From NCBI RefSeq assembly GCF_948948975.1, contig NZ_CARBVX010000010.1, positions 1-64,000 of the forward strand: a DNA stretch of 64,000 nt, written 5' to 3'. The position numbers and the translations under genes were made by a program. The stretch comes from an uncultured Lactobacillus sp. (GTDB lineage Bacteria; Bacillota; Bacilli; Lactobacillales; Lactobacillaceae). Of the stretch, positions 62,427-64,000 are shown one piece after another (position 1 is the first letter of the stretch; each line of letters starts with the position of its first letter). The notes below the pieces were generated by a model. The model searched no databases. It was not told the origin of the DNA and worked only from the letters and a program-made list of their open reading frames with translations.

Positions 62427-64000
62427 TTAAGCTTCAATACCCTTTCCAGTGTAGGTTTCTTTCATTAGATTCTTAATTTCACTAATTAATAAAGCAGAAG
62501 GATTTGTTACAACGTTTTGGTCGCCATAAGCTTCAACGGCCATGTTTTCTACCTTATTATTAAAATCAGCTTCACTAATTCCATTAGCTTTAAGGCTTAA
62601 CTTCATCCCAACAGCATGTCCTAATTCAACAACTTTCTTGATTAAAGCATCAATTAGTTCTTGGTCGCTATTTCCTTTTAATCCCAGACTACGTGCAATT
62701 TCTGCATAATCTTTATCAGCTCTAAAAGTTGCGTAATGCGGACGCATAGCAAGTTTTCTAGGCTTTTTAGAATTGAATCTAATTACATATGGCATTGCAA
62801 TAGCGTCACTTAAGCCGCTTGGAATACCAAACTCAGATGATTCCGTATGAGCAATTGCATGTCCTACACCTAAGAATGCATTCGCATATGCCATGCCAGC
62901 TAAAGTAGCTGCATTGTGCATTCTACTTCTAGCACTTTGATCACCATTATATGACTTCTCTAAGTTTTCAAAAATCAACTTGATCGCTTCCATCGACCAG
63001 CCACGAGTAAAATCAGTAGCCATAGTCGAAACATAACTTTCTACTGCATGAGCTAATGCTTCAAAACCAGAACGAGCAATTAATTCCTTTGGCATAGTTT
63101 CTACAAACTGATCGTCAACGATGGCAACATCAGGGTTTAAAGAATAATCACAGAGAGTGTGTTTTATTCCTGTCTTATCATCCTTGATAATTGAAAATGG
63201 TGATACTTCTGAACCAGTTCCCGAAGTAGTTGGAATACATACTAATTGAATAGCGTTATATTTTGGAAATCTTACTGTTCTTTTTCTGATATCTAAAAAT
63301 TTTGAATACGCATCTTCAAAACTCATATCTGGATTTTCATAGAACAAGCGCATTGCCTTAGCAGCATCCATTACAGATCCACCACCAATAGCGATCACAA
63401 CATCCGGCTTAAAGATATTCATTCGGTGAACGCCATCAGCAATTATATCAGTATCTGGATCCTTAGTTACTGCTTGAAAGACCTCATAGCTCTTTTTACC
63501 ACGCCGTTGACTAATAATATCAGTAATTTCGTTAATGTATTTGCTGGCTACACCTTCATCAGTCACAATGAAGAATCTTTCAACATCAGGCATGTGCTTT
63601 AAATAATTTGCTGCATTATGTTCAAAATATGTCTTCTTTGGCACCTTAATCCATTGCATGTTATCACGACGTTTTGCAACTGTCTTAATGTTAAGTAAAT
63701 CTCGAGCACCAATATTATGTGAAAAAGTATTAGCACCGTATGACCCAGTTCCCAAAGTAAGAGAAGGGAGCATATTATTGTATAAGTCACCAACACCCCC
63801 AACTGAGGCTGGAGAGTTAACCAAAATACGACATGCATCCATTTTCATTGAAAAATCATCAATTACTTTTTCATCTTGAGAATGAACTCCCGCAGTATGA
63901 CCACGACCACCATAATTTAGAAGATCGGTACAAATCTTATAGGCATCCTCATGATCCTTAGCTTTATACATGGTAAATACTGGAGAAAGCTTTTCAGCAG
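62427..64000 (-). CDS. adhE: Bifunctional acetaldehyde-CoA/alcohol dehydrogenase, 5' end outside the window
   Basis: The last 524 or so codons of AdhE, which reduces acetyl-CoA to ethanol in two steps. Present are the end of the aldehyde-dehydrogenase half (AEKLSPVFTMYKAKDHEDAY, YGGRGHTAGVHSQDEKV), the linker, and the whole iron-type alcohol dehydrogenase half with VVIAIGGGSVMDAAKAMRLF, CIPTTSGTGSEVSPF and the metal-binding His residues in FEALAHAVESYVS, HAIAHTESSEFG and the GVGHAIAH block. The frame stays open to the window edge. AdhE normally has about 870-900 residues, so roughly 350-380 are missing. Confidence 0.96.
   Translation of the reverse strand, partial: AEKLSPVFTMYKAKDHEDAYKICTDLLNYGGRGHTAGVHSQDEKVIDDFSMKMDACRILVNSPASVGGVGDLYNNMLPSLTLGTGSYGANTFSHNIGARDLLNIKTVAKRRDNMQWIKVPKKTYFEHNAANYLKHMPDVERFFIVTDEGVASKYINEITDIISQRRGKKSYEVFQAVTKDPDTDIIADGVHRMNIFKPDVVIAIGGGSVMDAAKAMRLFYENPDMSFEDAYSKFLDIRKRTVRFPKYNAIQLVCIPTTSGTGSEVSPFSIIKDDKTGIKHTLCDYSLNPDVAIVDDQFVETMPKELIARSGFEALAHAVESYVSTMATDFTRGWSMEAIKLIFENLEKSYNGDQSARSRMHNAATLAGMAYANAFLGVGHAIAHTESSEFGIPSGLSDAIAMPYVIRFNSKKPRKLAMRPHYATFRADKDYAEIARSLGLKGNSDQELIDALIKKVVELGHAVGMKLSLKANGISEADFNNKVENMAVEAYGDQNVVTNPSALLISEIKNLMKETYTGKGIEA

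Overview
The window looks like chromosome of a low-GC lactobacillus of the Lactobacillus gasseri/johnsonii group. The best pointers are two tandem aggregation-promoting-factor (Apf) genes with a shared C-terminal module, an L-2-hydroxyisocaproate dehydrogenase, a Lactobacillus-style pcrA-ligA-camS-gatCAB-dagK operon, TTG start codons and very AT-rich spacers. Species assignment is inference from gene content. Most genes lie on the minus strand.

Layout. 1-7181: the 5' part of a very large serine-rich-repeat adhesin, with about 96 copies of a 30-bp repeat. 7520-18163: a HAD phosphatase, a small broken membrane gene, then dagK, gatB, gatA, gatC, camS, ligA and pcrA read as one operon. 18261-20181: a GH73 glucosaminidase, an ECF S component, tRNA-Leu and a SprT-like protein. 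20181-23481: cell-surface polysaccharide genes (GT32, flippase, CDP-glycerol transferase). 23634-30065: a compact streptolysin-S-like azol(in)e peptide cluster: Rgg-type regulator, a tiny hydrophobic peptide, a 37-residue precursor with a CCCSC core, an attenuator hairpin, BCD synthetase, CPBP protein and an ABC exporter. 30183-33027: a P-type ATPase behind a yybP-ykoY (Mn2+) riboswitch. 33079-37407: pncB, nadE and a beta-helix/CbbX-type AAA+ fusion. 37518-41904: glycosyltransferases, tagA and divergent tagD (teichoic acid). 41955-46401: GntR regulator, a second beta-helix protein, rhodanese, tRNAs, hydroxyacid dehydrogenase and a broken RpiR gene. 46589-48731: apf1 and apf2. 48948-55277: small membrane proteins, GNAT, tRNA-Thr, aldo/keto reductase, RclA-like flavoenzyme, a bacterial PARG-type macrodomain protein and galE. 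55319-60770: a three-gene TerB-N / BrxD-like ATPase / Lhr-type helicase module resembling part of type II BREX. 60883-64000: a frameshifted carboxymuconolactone decarboxylase gene, a small charged protein and the 3' part of adhE.

How the parts work together. The housekeeping blocks cover DNA repair, tRNA amidation, NAD salvage and wall polymer synthesis. The accessory blocks cover adhesion (SRR protein, Apf), antagonism (SLS-like peptide) and probable defence (TerB/BrxD/BrxHI, possibly PARG). In the SLS-like cluster the precursor, cyclodehydratase (C+D), dehydrogenase (B), CPBP protein and exporter form a complete maturation and export set. The Rgg-type regulator and the tiny peptide could provide cell-density control.

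The two strongest candidates for undescribed biology are the SLS-like cluster with its unusually short precursor, and the beta-helix/AAA+ fusion with its stand-alone beta-helix paralogue. The BREX-like three-gene module comes third. No transposase, prophage or CRISPR array was recognised.
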